Assembly (NCBI GenBank): GCA_035640355.1
Contig: DASQWI010000011.1
Coordinates: forward strand, 62,001 to 126,000
Direction: 5' to 3'
Source: Actinomycetota bacterium
Lineage (GTDB): Bacteria > Actinomycetota > UBA4738 > HRBIN12
Length of the DNA: 64,000 bases
Below the pieces are notes generated by a model. That model made no database searches. It was not told where the DNA came from and saw only the letters and a program-made list of their open reading frames with translations. The position numbers and the translations under genes were made by a program. Below, piece by piece: positions 1-8,428 of this stretch; position 1 is the first letter of the stretch, and every line of letters starts with the position of its first letter.

Positions 1-2
1 CC

Positions 3-881
3 CGCTCGGGCATGTACAAGGCCGACGCCGTCCTGTACGCGGGCGATCTGACCGGCAAGGCGATGGTCCCCGTCGTGAAGACCGGCGACGGCTTCGCTGC
101 GGAGATCGCCGGCCGCAGGCGGATCGTTCGTTCCGAGGACGAGCTGGAGAGACTCGAGCAAGACATCGCGAACCTCGGCTACTACGCGTTCCGCACGACG
201 GAGGACGAGATGGAATCGCTCCGCTCGGATCCGGGCGGGCTCGCGGAGCGGTTCCGAACGGAGATACAAGGTCGGGTCCGGGCGTGGATGCGCCTTGCAG
301 CCGAGCGTATGGAGGGCTCCGGCGTGCCGATCTTCCTCATCCCCGGCAATGACGATCCCTACGAGATCGACGAAGCACTCGCGGAGAGCGAGTACTGCGC
401 CAACGTCGACGGACGGGTGGTCGACATCCCCGGCGGCCTGCAGGTGATCGGCTCGGGCAAGTCGAACCGCACGCCTTGGAGCACGCCGCGCGAGGTCGCG
501 GACGACGACTTCCGCGAGGAGCTGACGAAGTTGACCGATGAGGCGCGCGATCCGCAGCGCACGATCTTTCTGATCCATTGCCCTCCGTACGACTCCGGCC
601 TTGATCGCGCGCCGCTGTTGGACGCCAACCTCCGGCCGAAGGCCTCGGCCGGCGACCTGCTGCGCGGCCCCGTGGGGTCGACCGGCGTCCGGCAGGCCAT
701 CGAGGAATACGCTCCGCTGCTCGGGTTGCACGGCCACATCCACGAGTCGGGCGGCGAGGCGAGGATCGGGGCGACACTCACCGTGAACCCGGGGAGCGAG
801 GCGGCGTTCGGTGTTCTCCGCGGGTACCTGATCGACGTGGGCCCCGACGGCGTCGAGCGCGCGTTCCGGGTCGAAGGCTAG
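3..881 (+). CDS. Metallophosphoesterase, 5' truncated by the window edge
   Basis: Calcineurin-like metallophosphoesterase of unknown substrate. Counting from the first in-window ATG (base 12), the GD metal motif is at residues 11-12, the Asn motif (GNDD) near 112-115, an LIH histidine near 188 and the terminal GHIH motif near 240. The first family motif (DxH) normally lies just before GD and is missing. The frame stays open to the window edge, so the true start is probably outside. It could act on phosphodiesters or phosphoproteins. It is followed 11 bases later by a nucleotidyltransferase-like gene on the same strand. Confidence 0.88.
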   Translation, partial: RSGMYKADAVLYAGDLTGKAMVPVVKTGDGFAAEIAGRRRIVRSEDELERLEQDIANLGYYAFRTTEDEMESLRSDPGGLAERFRTEIQGRVRAWMRLAAERMEGSGVPIFLIPGNDDPYEIDEALAESEYCANVDGRVVDIPGGLQVIGSGKSNRTPWSTPREVADDDFREELTKLTDEARDPQRTIFLIHCPPYDSGLDRAPLLDANLRPKASAGDLLRGPVGSTGVRQAIEEYAPLLGLHGHIHESGGEARIGATLTVNPGSEAAFGVLRGYLIDVGPDGVERAFRVEG

Positions 882-892
882 GTTTCGCTCCG

Positions 893-1654
893 ATGGCGGA
901 GCGCGAGACTCCCGACCTGCTTCCACGCGCGCTGGGGCTGATCGAGGCCGCGGCGGCGGAAGACATTCCGCTCCGGCTCGTCGGCGGTTTCGCTATCCGG
1001 GTCCTCTGTCCGATGTTCACGCCCCGGATACGCGATCGTCAGGACCTCGACCTGGCGTCGGTATCGGACGTGCGACGGCGGCTGACCGACTTCCTGGTCG
1101 AACTGGGCTACGAGCCGGACAAGCGGTTCAACGCGCTCTACGGGCACAAGCAGCTGTACTTCGTCGCGTCGGACGGCGTCACGGTCGACGTGCTGGTCGA
1201 CCGGCTCGACATGTGCCACGTGCTTCCGTTCAAGGATCGCATCGCCCGCATGCCGACGACGCTCGACGTGACCGACGTGCTGTTGTCGAAGCTGCAGATC
1301 GTCGAGCTGAACGAGAAGGACGTGCAGGACGTTCTGTACCTGCTCTCGGCGTTCGAGATTTCGGACAGCGACGAGCCCGGCACGATCGGTCTCTCGCGGT
1401 TCGAAGAGATCCTGCGCGATGACTGGGGCTGGTGGCGAACAGTGACGGGCAACCTGGACCACATCCGGCAGCTCGCCACGGGCCCGTCGGCCGGGTTGAT
1501 CCCTCCGAATGCCGAGCGCGATCCGGTCGAGCAGATCGACGCATTAGCTCGTGCGGCGAGAGACGTCCCCAAGACGCTCCGGTGGCGGGTGCGCTCAAAG
1601 GTCGGTGAGCGCAAGCGCTGGTACCAGCTTCCGGAAGAGGAAGGCCACGACTGA
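893..1654 (+). CDS. Nucleotidyltransferase-like protein
   Basis: A 253-residue soluble protein resembling the minimal nucleotidyltransferase fold. A GG motif (RLVGGFAIR, about residues 24-32) is followed by DRQDLDLASV near 44-53, matching the G-G ... DxD pattern. A possible third carboxylate lies in VDVLVDRLD near 101-109. The C-terminal half has no domain I recognise. AbiEii-like toxins and aminoglycoside-type nucleotidyltransferases share this pattern, but no antitoxin partner is adjacent. A TAGGTT hexamer overlaps the upstream stop codon, eight bases before the ATG, so an own leaderless promoter is possible. The function is unknown. Confidence 0.75.
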   Translation: MAERETPDLLPRALGLIEAAAAEDIPLRLVGGFAIRVLCPMFTPRIRDRQDLDLASVSDVRRRLTDFLVELGYEPDKRFNALYGHKQLYFVASDGVTVDVLVDRLDMCHVLPFKDRIARMPTTLDVTDVLLSKLQIVELNEKDVQDVLYLLSAFEISDSDEPGTIGLSRFEEILRDDWGWWRTVTGNLDHIRQLATGPSAGLIPPNAERDPVEQIDALARAARDVPKTLRWRVRSKVGERKRWYQLPEEEGHD

Positions 1655-1725
1655 GCGGCCGTCACCTCAACGTTCCGATGCATCCTCGTCTTCGGTCGTC
1701 GACTTCGCTAATGGTTGCTACGGGT

Positions 1726-2088
1726 CTACGCCGGTTCGGTGAATGTCAGGAAGTACCCGTCAGGATCTTGCACGCCGAGTTCTCGGGTACCCCACTCGCG
1801 GACCTCGGGCCCCCATGCCGGGGTCGTGTGGCCCTTGATCTGTTCATACAGCGCACCCACGCTCTCGGGCCGGAAATAGAGCGTCCCTGTAAAGGACGGC
1901 GGTCCGGGCCACGGCGTGTCACCACCGAGGAACTGGAGGATCACTCCGTCCCGCGTTACTTCGCACCAGGTGGGCTCGCCCGATTCAGGGAAGACGCCGA
2001 GGATCTCGAAGCCCATCCGCCTGTACCACTCAATCGTGCGAGCAACGTCGTCGCTCTTGAGGATCGCTGAAACGGATCCCTCGGCCAC
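1726..2088 (-). CDS. VOC-superfamily (glyoxalase/bleomycin-resistance fold) protein
   Basis: A 120-residue single-module vicinal-oxygen-chelate protein. It opens with a beta-alpha unit (ILKSDDVARTIEWYRRMGF) and closes with the typical DPDGYFLTF ending. VOC proteins bind metals or small ligands, and the substrate cannot be read from sequence. It is the last gene of a minus-strand run after the glycolipid-binding-like and DinB-like genes, 23 bases downstream. It uses a GTG start. A TATCCT hexamer (2096-2101, minus strand) sits exactly seven bases upstream, predicting a leaderless transcript of its own. Confidence 0.85.
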   Translation of the reverse strand: MAEGSVSAILKSDDVARTIEWYRRMGFEILGVFPESGEPTWCEVTRDGVILQFLGGDTPWPGPPSFTGTLYFRPESVGALYEQIKGHTTPAWGPEVREWGTRELGVQDPDGYFLTFTEPA

Positions 2089-2095
2089 GGTGGTG

Positions 2096-2101
2096 AGGAT
2101 A
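2096..2101 (-). promoter_or_regulatory. Putative -10 hexamer (TATCCT) for a leaderless VOC transcript
   Basis: TATCCT on the minus strand ends seven bases before the GTG start of the VOC gene, placing +1 at the start codon. No convincing -35 is visible. The same hexamer and spacing occur before the FmdB-like gene at 23097. Confidence 0.4.
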
Positions 2102-2111
2102 CGAGACTCGC

Positions 2112-2561
2112 TTACGAGATCCGCTCGAGGAACCCTTCGTACAGCGAGACGAAGCCGTCCTCGTCGAAGGTGATGTCGGCGGTGAACGTGCCCGAGGAGT
2201 ACCGCACGACGCGATCGCCCAACGGCTCGTACCGCTGTTCCGACGCCACCAGCGCCAGCTCAGGCACCTGCACGAACGTCATTACGTAGTTGCGCGCCGG
2301 CCCGGCCTCCATCAACCCGTCGCGCATCACGGGCAACGAGTTGAAGAACGGCGACGCGAATACGTCGAAGAAGTCGCGCTCCTCGAGGGCGACGTGCATC
2401 CGACGCTCCCCATCGAGCTTGACGTCGAGGTCGGCGCCGTCGAGGGCCCATCGAAGCTCGTACGTCCGCCCGATCTGCACGCCGTTCGCCCGATCGAACG
2501 ACTCGACGTGCGCCACTTCCATTCCCGGCTCGTCGAGACGCTGCCAGACGAGGGTCCTCAT
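2112..2561 (-). CDS. Putative glycolipid-binding family protein
   Basis: A 149-residue soluble protein whose second half fits the putative glycolipid-binding family (PF06475-like). It has an SPFFNSLPV core near residues 71-79, then a VPELALVASEQRYEPLG strand region and a C-terminal FDEDGFVSLYEGFLERI end. The biochemical role of the family is poorly established. Its start overlaps the stop of the DinB-like gene by ATGA, so the two are translationally coupled. There is no signal peptide. Confidence 0.7.
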   Translation of the reverse strand: MRTLVWQRLDEPGMEVAHVESFDRANGVQIGRTYELRWALDGADLDVKLDGERRMHVALEERDFFDVFASPFFNSLPVMRDGLMEAGPARNYVMTFVQVPELALVASEQRYEPLGDRVVRYSSGTFTADITFDEDGFVSLYEGFLERIS

Positions 2562-3007
2562 CGCGCGCGGAGCGCGGCTTCGACCTCGTCGAGGTGCTCG
2601 CCACGGTGGGACGCGCGCACGCAGTAAATCGGGCTGTCCGGGTCATTCGGCCACATTCGGTCCGGCGGCAGCGCGGCGACTCGCTCGTCGGTCTCCTGCG
2701 CGATCCGCAAAGACAACCGAACCAGATCGGCGGGAGGGACGGCGTGGATCAGCGGACGCGTCGCGTCGTTGATCCAGTCGACGTCCTCGGGCTCGGTGTC
2801 GGACTCGGCGAACGGTTCACCACGGTCGAGCTTGTCCGCCAGCGCGAGGATCCGGGCGTCCCAGAACGCGATGTGCCCGAACACGGCCGCTACCGTCCAG
2901 AACTCGTTGACCGGAAGTCGGAGGTTCTGTTCGCTCAGCCCGTCGGCGAGCGTTCGCATGCGCTCGAGCTCGCGCGCGTTCTCCTCGACATAGGCCCGTT
3001 CGTCCAT
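2558..3007 (-). CDS. DinB-like four-helix protein
   Basis: A 149-residue all-alpha protein of the DinB / maleylpyruvate-isomerase-like superfamily. The N-terminal helix is followed by TVAAVFGHIAFWD (about residues 38-50), holding the first histidine, and a C-terminal SHRGEHLDEVEAAL helix holds the others. This pattern normally gives a three-histidine metal site. The superfamily includes mycothiol- and bacillithiol-dependent enzymes, but the substrate is unknown. It heads a minus-strand operon and is divergent from the cyclase-AAA-TPR gene, with about 100 bases between starts. Confidence 0.8.
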   Translation of the reverse strand: MDERAYVEENARELERMRTLADGLSEQNLRLPVNEFWTVAAVFGHIAFWDARILALADKLDRGEPFAESDTEPEDVDWINDATRPLIHAVPPADLVRLSLRIAQETDERVAALPPDRMWPNDPDSPIYCVRASHRGEHLDEVEAALRAR

Positions 3008-3104
3008 GGCGCCCCATTCTCCCCGACGGAGGCCGCGGGCGTCGCGAACGCGAGGGGAGCCGCCGCCGGTTCCGTTCGCCGGAGAGGGCGAGCAGAATCA
3101 GCCG

Positions 3105-6100
3105 ATGAGCGCGGGGATGCGCGAGGAGCGCAAGGTCGTCACGGCTCTCTTCGCAGACGTCGTGGGCTCCACTCGGCTCATGGAGGAGCTCGATCCAGAA
3201 GACGCTCGAGAGGTACTGGGGGCCGCCGTTCGCCGGATGGTCGAAGCGGTGGAGGCGTTCGGCGGAACCATCAAGGACCTTGCCGGCGATGGCGTCCTTG
3301 CTCTCTTCGGCGCCCCGGTCGCGCACGAAAACGACGCCGAACGTGCCATCCGCTCCGCGCTCCGGATCGTTCGCGATGTCGACGTCGACGAGTCATCTGT
3401 ATCCGTTCGCGTCGGGATTGAGACCGGACTGGTCGTCCTCGGACCGGTGGGCGCCGGAGGCCGAGTGGAGTACGGGGCGACCGGCGACGCCGTCAACACC
3501 GCGGCTCGTCTGCAGGCGCACGCTCCGCCCGGCGGAATCCTGGTCGGCCGAATCACACGACGAGAGGTCGATGACCTCTTCGATTGGGGCGCGGAGCTCC
3601 TTCTCGAGCTCAAGGGAAAGTCGGAACCAGTATCAGCGTTCGAGGTCCTGGCCGAACGATTCGACGCGAAGACTGCCGCTGCATCCGTGCCAATGTTCGG
3701 GCGCGAAGTCGAACTCGAACACGCAACCCGCGTCGCGGATCGCGCCCTAAGCGGCGATGGGGGTCTCCTTCTCGTCGTCGGCGAACCGGGCATTGGCAAG
3801 AGTCGGCTGGTCGAGGATGTCCGCGACCATGTTTCGACCTCGGCGCTCACTTGGCTCGAGGGTCGGTGCGTCTCGTTCGGTGAATCCACGCCGTACCTGC
3901 CGCTGCGCGCCCTCGTGTTGGAAGCGCTCGGCGTCCCGTACGCCGAGTCGTTGATTGACCCCGAGGATCTGGGCACGCGCGTTCGGTCGCTCGATGCGGA
4001 TCTCCATGACGCCGTGCCGTATCTCGGCGCGTTGGTCGGCGTCCCCTCCGACCGCGCGCACACGCTGTCTCCGGAGACGTTGCGACTTCGCACGATCGAC
4101 GCGCTTCGGCGCCTGATCCTGGCGCTTGCCGAACGCGGTCCTCTCGTGGTCGCGATCGAGGACGTGCATTGGGCTGACCCCTCCACCGTGCGCTCGCTCG
4201 AACGCCTGATCCCCGCCACGGCGGGGACGCCCGTCCTGTTCGTCCTCACGACGCGATCGCGCGATGCGATCGTCGGTGTCGCGGCGAGCGCCGGCGCGAA
4301 CGCCGACGTGATCGAGCTCGAGCCGCTCCCGCCCGATCGGCTCGACGAACTCGTCGCGGCGCTCCTCGAAGGCGGGGGTGTCCCCGCACATCTGGCGCGA
4401 CGGGTCGTCGACACCGCCGACGGTAACCCCTTCTTCGCGACCGAGCTCGTTCGCTCGCTTGTCGCCTCAGGTGTCCTTTCGCGCGAGGGCCGGGCGTGGG
4501 TCGTGAGCGATCCGAACGTGAGCGTGGAGCTGCCGACGACGATCGAGAAAGTGGTCCTGGCACGACTCGACCTGCTCGAGCCGTCCACGCGCGACGTCGT
4601 CACCGCCGCATCGGTGCTGGGGCGCACCGTCACTCTGCCGCTGGTCGAGCGACTCGTCGGCGCGAACGTAGCTTCGGAGACGCACGAGCTCATCCGCGCT
4701 CGACTGTTCGCGATCAATGGGCATCCCGACGAGGTGTCGTTCGCGCACGCGCTGATCCAAGAGGTCGCGTACGGGTCGTTGCTGAAGCGACGGCGGCGCG
4801 AGCTGCACGCGGTTGCGGCGGCCGCGATCGAGGAGCTGTGGCCGGATCGAATCGAGGAGAACCTCGGTGTTCTGGCACACCACCATCGTGGCGCCGGCGA
4901 CCTGGAGGCGGCGCGGCGGTGTCACCACCTCGCGGCCGAACGCGCCGAGCGTGTCCACGCGGGCGAGGAGGCGCTCGAACACCTGACGGCGTCGATCGAC
5001 CTCGCAGCGGAGCTCGGAAAGACGGCGGCCGACCGTGACGTCGCCGAGCAGCTCCTAGCCCGTGCGCGCGTGCGCGCGAGAACGGGCGATGCCGACGGTG
5101 CACGCAGCGACCTCGAGTCGATCCTCGCCGAACCGGAACGACCGCCCGAGCTGGCCATGCGCGCGCACGACGAGCTCGGCTTCGTCCTCGCCGGGGCGGC
5201 CGACTACCGAGCTGCCGTGCCGCACCTCGAGACGGCGCTCGAGGCGGCGAGCTCGCTCGGAGATACGTGGGGCGAGGTGAGCGCGCTCAGCCGGCTATCG
5301 ATCGTCCACGCGAACCGTTTGGACTTCGATGCCGCCATGACGCACGGTGAACGCGCGATCGGGGCGGCTTACGGCGAGGAAGGCGCCGAGGCGATCGCGA
5401 TGGATGCGCTCAAGCAAGTCGCCCTCGAGACCGGTGACTTCGAGACGCTCGAGCGTCTCGCCGAACAGCTTGCCGAGATCCACCGACGGAATGACGATCT
5501 GTGGCTGCTGCAGTTCGCCGTGTTCGAGGTCGCATACGCCGACGTTGCAAGGATGCGAGTGGATCGCGCGTTCGCCGGTCTCGAAGAGGCACTTTCGATC
5601 AACCGGCGCATCGGCGACGTCGGTAACGAGCCGCTGTACGTGGCGATGCTCGGCCGGGCGCACCGGGCCCGCGGCGAATACGACCAGGCGGCCGCGTTGG
5701 GTCGGCGCGCGTTCGACCTCGCCCGCGAGCTCGGGCACGGTGAGTGGATCGCGTGGACGGCGGCGTGGCTCGGCTCGACGCTCCTCGAGCTCGGCGCGAT
5801 CGGAGCGGCGACCGACGTGCTGTCGGTCGGCGTCGAGGCCGCTGACCGTTCCGGCGCCGACTTGCACCTCGTTCGGTGCGTTGCCTTGAACGCTTGGGCT
5901 TGGCAGCGGCTCGATGATCCGAGCCTCGCGCGGGAGTGCGCGGACCGGGCGACGTCGATCCTGGAACGGATCCGCGTCCGCCCTCCGAGGGCGTACGTCG
6001 CGGGACAGGACGCGTACGTCGCCGTAGCGCGCGTGCGTGTCGAGCACGGAGAGCCCGACGTTGCAGTGGAGCTCGTCGCGCCAGTCGTGGCGGCGTGTCG

Positions 6101-6419
6101 TGCTTGCGAATGGAGCGACGGCGTAGTCGACGGCTCGCTCGTGCTCGCACGAGCGGCACTGCAGCTCGGCGATGGCGCCTCGGCAGTCGCGGCCGCCGAG
6201 GCCGCCGTCGACGAGGCCACGCGCGTCGATCTTCCAACCTCGTGGCGCGCACACCGAGTGCTCGCCGACGCGTATCGCTCAGCGGGCGAGCCCGAGCGGG
6301 CGGCCGAACACGTCGCCGCAGCCGACGATGCGTTTGCGCGCATCGCCGAACGGATCGATGATCGGGACATTCGAGACGCCTTCGCGTCCGCAGCTACGAA
6401 AGAAGGAGTGGAACGATGA
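3105..6419 (+). CDS. Class III adenylate/guanylate cyclase - AAA ATPase - TPR regulator
   Basis: A 1104-residue multidomain signalling protein. The N-terminal class III cyclase domain has both metal aspartates (FADVVGST, D18; LAGDG, D62) and the transition-state Asn/Arg pair (N131, R135), so it looks catalytically complete. An AAA/NB-ARC-like ATPase follows, with Walker A GEPGIGKS (226-233) and Walker B VVAIEDVHWAD (348-358). From about residue 600 to the end lie alpha-helical TPR-type repeats. No HTH or membrane segment is seen. The open frame extends to 3006, but that extension is Arg/Pro-rich and unlike the family; ATG 3105 or 3117 directly precedes the cyclase core. Its stop overlaps the next VOC start (ATGA). 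Confidence 0.9.
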   Translation: MSAGMREERKVVTALFADVVGSTRLMEELDPEDAREVLGAAVRRMVEAVEAFGGTIKDLAGDGVLALFGAPVAHENDAERAIRSALRIVRDVDVDESSVSVRVGIETGLVVLGPVGAGGRVEYGATGDAVNTAARLQAHAPPGGILVGRITRREVDDLFDWGAELLLELKGKSEPVSAFEVLAERFDAKTAAASVPMFGREVELEHATRVADRALSGDGGLLLVVGEPGIGKSRLVEDVRDHVSTSALTWLEGRCVSFGESTPYLPLRALVLEALGVPYAESLIDPEDLGTRVRSLDADLHDAVPYLGALVGVPSDRAHTLSPETLRLRTIDALRRLILALAERGPLVVAIEDVHWADPSTVRSLERLIPATAGTPVLFVLTTRSRDAIVGVAASAGANADVIELEPLPPDRLDELVAALLEGGGVPAHLARRVVDTADGNPFFATELVRSLVASGVLSREGRAWVVSDPNVSVELPTTIEKVVLARLDLLEPSTRDVVTAASVLGRTVTLPLVERLVGANVASETHELIRARLFAINGHPDEVSFAHALIQEVAYGSLLKRRRRELHAVAAAAIEELWPDRIEENLGVLAHHHRGAGDLEAARRCHHLAAERAERVHAGEEALEHLTASIDLAAELGKTAADRDVAEQLLARARVRARTGDADGARSDLESILAEPERPPELAMRAHDELGFVLAGAADYRAAVPHLETALEAASSLGDTWGEVSALSRLSIVHANRLDFDAAMTHGERAIGAAYGEEGAEAIAMDALKQVALETGDFETLERLAEQLAEIHRRNDDLWLLQFAVFEVAYADVARMRVDRAFAGLEEALSINRRIGDVGNEPLYVAMLGRAHRARGEYDQAAALGRRAFDLARELGHGEWIAWTAAWLGSTLLELGAIGAATDVLSVGVEAADRSGADLHLVRCVALNAWAWQRLDDPSLARECADRATSILERIRVRPPRAYVAGQDAYVAVARVRVEHGEPDVAVELVAPVVAACRACEWSDGVVDGSLVLARAALQLGDGASAVAAAEAAVDEATRVDLPTSWRAHRVLADAYRSAGEPERAAEHVAAADDAFARIAERIDDRDIRDAFASAATKEGVER

Positions 6420-6841
6420 AGGTGACGAGCCTGCACCACGTCGCCATCCGGGTTCAGGACCCCGATCGCTCGCGCTCGTTCTACGAGAACGTCCTCGGCC
6501 TCTCGTTCATGGAGATCCCGGTGGGTGGGGACATGACGAACGCCTGGAAGGGCTCGCCGTCAGAGGGGTCGCTCCTCGCCACACAGGCCGGCGATACGTT
6601 CGTCATCCTAGAACCGCCGCTGGAGGGGACGGCGGCCGATGATCGGTTCAGTGAGCGCAGGATCGGCGTCGACCATCTGGCGTTCGGGGTGGAGGATCGG
6701 GCCACGCTCGACGAGCTAACCGAGCGTCTGCGCTCAGTCGGCGCCGAGACAGCCGGCGTGGAGCACGACCCTGTCCTCGATAAGGACTATGTCGCGTTCC
6801 GAGACCCCGACAACGTGCAGTGGGAGTTCTACATGCGGTGA
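6416..6841 (+). CDS. VOC-superfamily (glyoxalase-like) protein
   Basis: A 141-residue VOC protein. It has the opening LHHVAIRVQDPDRSRSFYENVLGL signature in part (residues 6-29), a mid-protein HLAFGV strand and a DPDNVQWEFY ending, which supply His/Glu metal-ligand positions of the two half-modules. It is closer to the methylmalonyl-CoA epimerase/glyoxalase layout than the VOC protein at 1726. Coupling to the cyclase regulator by ATGA overlap suggests joint expression. The substrate is unknown. Confidence 0.85.
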   Translation: MKVTSLHHVAIRVQDPDRSRSFYENVLGLSFMEIPVGGDMTNAWKGSPSEGSLLATQAGDTFVILEPPLEGTAADDRFSERRIGVDHLAFGVEDRATLDELTERLRSVGAETAGVEHDPVLDKDYVAFRDPDNVQWEFYMR

Positions 6842-6854
6842 GCCGCATTCGGGC

Positions 6855-7574
6855 TCAGACGTGCCGGATCGGCGCCGTCAGGATCGGGTCTGACGTCGGC
6901 TGGGTCGAGCACTCCGAGGGCTCCACCGTGACGGCCATCGCGTCGGTCGTTCCTACGTCGGCGTCGACGAAACGGAACACGGAACCGTCGGGTGCGGGTC
7001 GGAAACACGGACCGGGGACCACCGCGCTGCCGGAGATGATCCACAGCTCGTAGACGCGGTCTGAGGGCGGCGTTTCAAGGTCGGATCCGAGCACGTACGC
7101 CCCCGCAGTGCCGGGCGCGTACGCGACCGACAGGCTTCCGGGCACCTGCCCCTCGAACGTCACGACACGCGCGCCTTCGGCAATCAAGGGGTCGTCATCG
7201 AACAGGTCGCCCGCGGCCCAGCCGCCGACGAACAACGCGAGCGCGGCTGCCGCGGCGACGAGCGGCCGCAACCAGCCGGGACCAGCGGGCTTTCGCCGTG
7301 GCAGCACCGGCGGTGCAGTCTCCGCAGTTCCGGTTGCGTCACGCGTCGCCGTCGCCAGGACGCGATCCTCGAACCCCTCGGGCAGGGCGACCGGGTCGAC
7401 CGCGAACGCGAGCCGACCCGCGACCTCGTCGGCGTCGGCCTCCAGGCGACGGCACTCGGCGCAGTCGGTGCCGTGCGACGCCATCTCGGCCTGGAGCGTG
7501 GCGGCCTCCTCTGGGTCGAGGCCGCCGAGAGCTCGTGCCGCGGTCAGCTCCTCGATCAGCGCGTGGTCTCTCAT
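6855..7574 (-). CDS. RskA-like zinc anti-sigma factor
   Basis: A 239-residue type II membrane protein. A cytoplasmic zinc-binding anti-sigma domain carries HxxxCxxC (H34, C38, C41), one membrane segment spans about residues 103-122, and the extracytoplasmic domain contains the RskA-type VYELWIISGSAVVPGP region. The family holds its ECF sigma factor inactive until regulated proteolysis. Its ATG overlaps the sigma-factor stop (ATGA), the usual coupling. The frame runs far upstream through the sigma gene, but that extension is an antisense-like Arg-rich shadow, so the start at MRDHALIEEL is chosen. Confidence 0.9.
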   Translation of the reverse strand: MRDHALIEELTAARALGGLDPEEAATLQAEMASHGTDCAECRRLEADADEVAGRLAFAVDPVALPEGFEDRVLATATRDATGTAETAPPVLPRRKPAGPGWLRPLVAAAAALALFVGGWAAGDLFDDDPLIAEGARVVTFEGQVPGSLSVAYAPGTAGAYVLGSDLETPPSDRVYELWIISGSAVVPGPCFRPAPDGSVFRFVDADVGTTDAMAVTVEPSECSTQPTSDPILTAPIRHV

Positions 7575-8134
7575 CGCGTCTCCAGGAGAGCCGCGCGCAG
7601 GCGCCGCATCCCGAGTAGCGTCCGCGACTTGACGGTACCGAGCGGCAGGCCGAGCCGACCCGCGATCGTCGACTGCGACATGCCGCCGAAGTACATCAGC
7701 TCGATCACGCGCCGCTGCTCCTCTGGCAGATCGTCGAGGGCCGCGCGTACCGCCTTCCTTTCCTCGGGCAACCCGAGCTCGTCGAGGACGTCGTCCGCGG
7801 GATCCGGGACGACGACCAGATCGGCGCCGCGTGCGTCCAGGGCGCGTCGGCGCTGCGATCCCTCGCGCCGAACGGCGTCGACGGCCCGGTGGTGGACGGT
7901 GCCCATGAGCCACGAGCGAACGGACCCGCGATCCGCGTCGTACCCGTCGGGATTGCGCCACACGGCGAGGAACGCCTCCTGGACGATCTCCTCTGCGAGG
8001 AACTGTTGGCCGACGACGCGTCGAGCGAGCGACAGCGCCGTCGGTGCGTAGCGGCCGAACAGCGCGCGGAAGGAGGCTTCGTCTCGGGCCCGCACCCCGT
8101 CGACGAGCTGACGGTCCTCGTCGTCAACCGGCAT
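7571..8134 (-). CDS. ECF RNA polymerase sigma factor (SigK-like)
   Basis: A 187-residue sigma-70-family ECF factor. Region 2 runs from DEASFRALFGRYAP through AEEIVQEAFLAVWRNP, and region 4 has LPEEQRRVIELMYFGGMSQ and an HTH ending LGTVKSR. The ATG giving MPVDDEDRQL matches the usual N-terminus. An in-frame GTG 18 codons upstream is possible. It is co-transcribed with the RskA-like anti-sigma and divergent from the DUF4331 gene across about 294 bases that probably hold promoters for both. I could not recognise an ECF promoter there. Confidence 0.92.
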   Translation of the reverse strand: MPVDDEDRQLVDGVRARDEASFRALFGRYAPTALSLARRVVGQQFLAEEIVQEAFLAVWRNPDGYDADRGSVRSWLMGTVHHRAVDAVRREGSQRRRALDARGADLVVVPDPADDVLDELGLPEERKAVRAALDDLPEEQRRVIELMYFGGMSQSTIAGRLGLPLGTVKSRTLLGMRRLRAALLETR

Positions 8135-8415
8135 GGGGACATCCCAGGTCGTTCCCGGTCGTGCCACGTCGAGGATCAGCTCGCCCACCGTTCTTTCGCT
8201 CGCGCGCCTCTGGTTGTTCGCACCGGGACGCGCGTCGGATCGACGACGCCATGGGCCAGAGCCTAGCGACCTCGGTTCTGTCGATCTCGGGTGATCCGGT
8301 GGGGGTCGGTCCGCGAAGGAGGCGTTGACCGCGCCACTCCGGAGGTGGTGACGAAGGACGGCGCCGGACGGACCGGCTCTTTCGCGGACGCGGTCGCGAC
8401 AGAACGCATCGACCG

Positions 8416-8424
8416 AAGGAGGGG
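8416..8424 (+). promoter_or_regulatory. Strong Shine-Dalgarno that fixes a TTG start
   Basis: AAGGAGGGG lies four bases before TTG 8429, which is in frame with the DUF4331 protein and just precedes its signal peptide. The frame stays open to 8291, but the upstream ATG has no comparable ribosome-binding site. Confidence 0.75.
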
Positions 8425-8428
8425 AACG

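Noticed and set aside
8135-8428. ECF-type autoregulatory promoter for the sigma factor
   Set aside because: The spacer is long enough, but no pair of -35/-10 motifs shared by both directions could be recognised by eye.
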